Shown here: piece by piece, positions 15,899 to 15,948 of the stretch
Layout: the number at the start of each line of letters is the position of its first letter
Numbering within the stretch: the stretch's first letter is position 1
Origin: GCA-2701705 sp964342155
GTDB taxonomy: Bacteria; Pseudomonadota; Gammaproteobacteria; GCA-002705445; GCA-002716945
Reading direction: 5' to 3'
DNA length: 15,948 nt
Assembly (NCBI GenBank): GCA_964342155.1
Contig: CAYFEQ010000017.1
Coordinates: forward strand, 1-15,948
Made by a program: the position numbers and the translations under genes
The notes under the pieces: generated by a model
The model's database searches: none
What the model saw: only the letters and a program-made list of their open reading frames with translations
Told to the model about the DNA's origin: nothing

Positions 15899-15948
15899 TT
15901 ACAAATTACTTAAAAATTTTATAATTTCTTCAGCAGGTTGATAACCAG
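15899..15948 (-). CDS. C-terminal end of a convergent gene, possibly thioredoxin-like
   Basis: Reading the minus strand from the window edge, an open frame encodes GYQPAEEIIKFLSNL followed by TAA at 15899-15901, directly after the sbcB stop. The pattern of Gly-Tyr-x-Pro, then two acidic residues and a hydrophobic helix, is like the last helix of thioredoxin-fold proteins such as the DsbD C-terminal domain or SoxW. Fifteen residues are too few to name a gene. Only the reading frame, the stop and the close packing against sbcB are seen directly. Confidence 0.4.
   Translation of the reverse strand, partial: GYQPAEEIIKFLSNL

Overview
This is a compact, AT-rich bacterial chromosome segment with almost no non-coding space. 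The longest gap between genes is about 110 bases, so no stretch over 300 bases lacks a gene. The gene set points to a low-GC gammaproteobacterium. It has a ParE/ParC pair close to the E. coli proteins, an SbcB-type exonuclease I (mostly a gammaproteobacterial enzyme), an EF-P of the lysine-modified E. coli type, and a tRNA-Arg(CCU) whose body closely resembles E. coli argW. Small proteins, overlapping stop and start codons and weak Shine-Dalgarno signals suggest a streamlined, perhaps marine SAR86-like genome. That placement is inference. The sequence alone does not fix it.

Layout. Positions 1-2397 (minus): aroC followed by leuC, which runs off the left edge (aromatic and leucine biosynthesis). 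Positions 2510-3967 (plus): a SCO1/SenC copper chaperone followed three bases later by psd (phosphatidylserine decarboxylase). Positions 3964-4632 (minus): tsaB, convergent with psd and sharing the four bases TTAA as both stops. Positions 4684-4756 (plus): tRNA-Arg(CCU). Positions 4761-6334 (minus): a zinc alcohol dehydrogenase and an unrecognised 185-residue protein behind it. Positions 6416-8241 (plus): a DUF2784 membrane protein, a YdjM-like membrane metal-dependent hydrolase and gloA (glyoxalase I). Positions 8252-14416 (minus): a tight cluster transcribed as parE, parC, htpX, efp and a small three-helix membrane protein. Positions 14468-15898 (plus): sbcB. The last 50 bases hold the C-terminal end of a convergent minus-strand gene, perhaps thioredoxin-like.

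The most useful observation is technical. A run of exactly 100 N (11956-12055) interrupts parC, but the 55 bases on its two sides are identical (11901-11955 and 12056-12110). Removing one copy and the N run deletes 155 bases and restores one reading frame of 738 codons. Its protein reads through the join exactly as ParC should. The gap is therefore an unmerged contig overlap, and parC is intact.

Most of the window is housekeeping. I found no CRISPR array, insertion sequence, integrase, toxin-antitoxin pair or recognisable defence system. The least explained items are the 185-residue protein next to the tRNA, the 127-residue membrane protein coupled to efp, and the DUF2784/hydrolase/gloA group.
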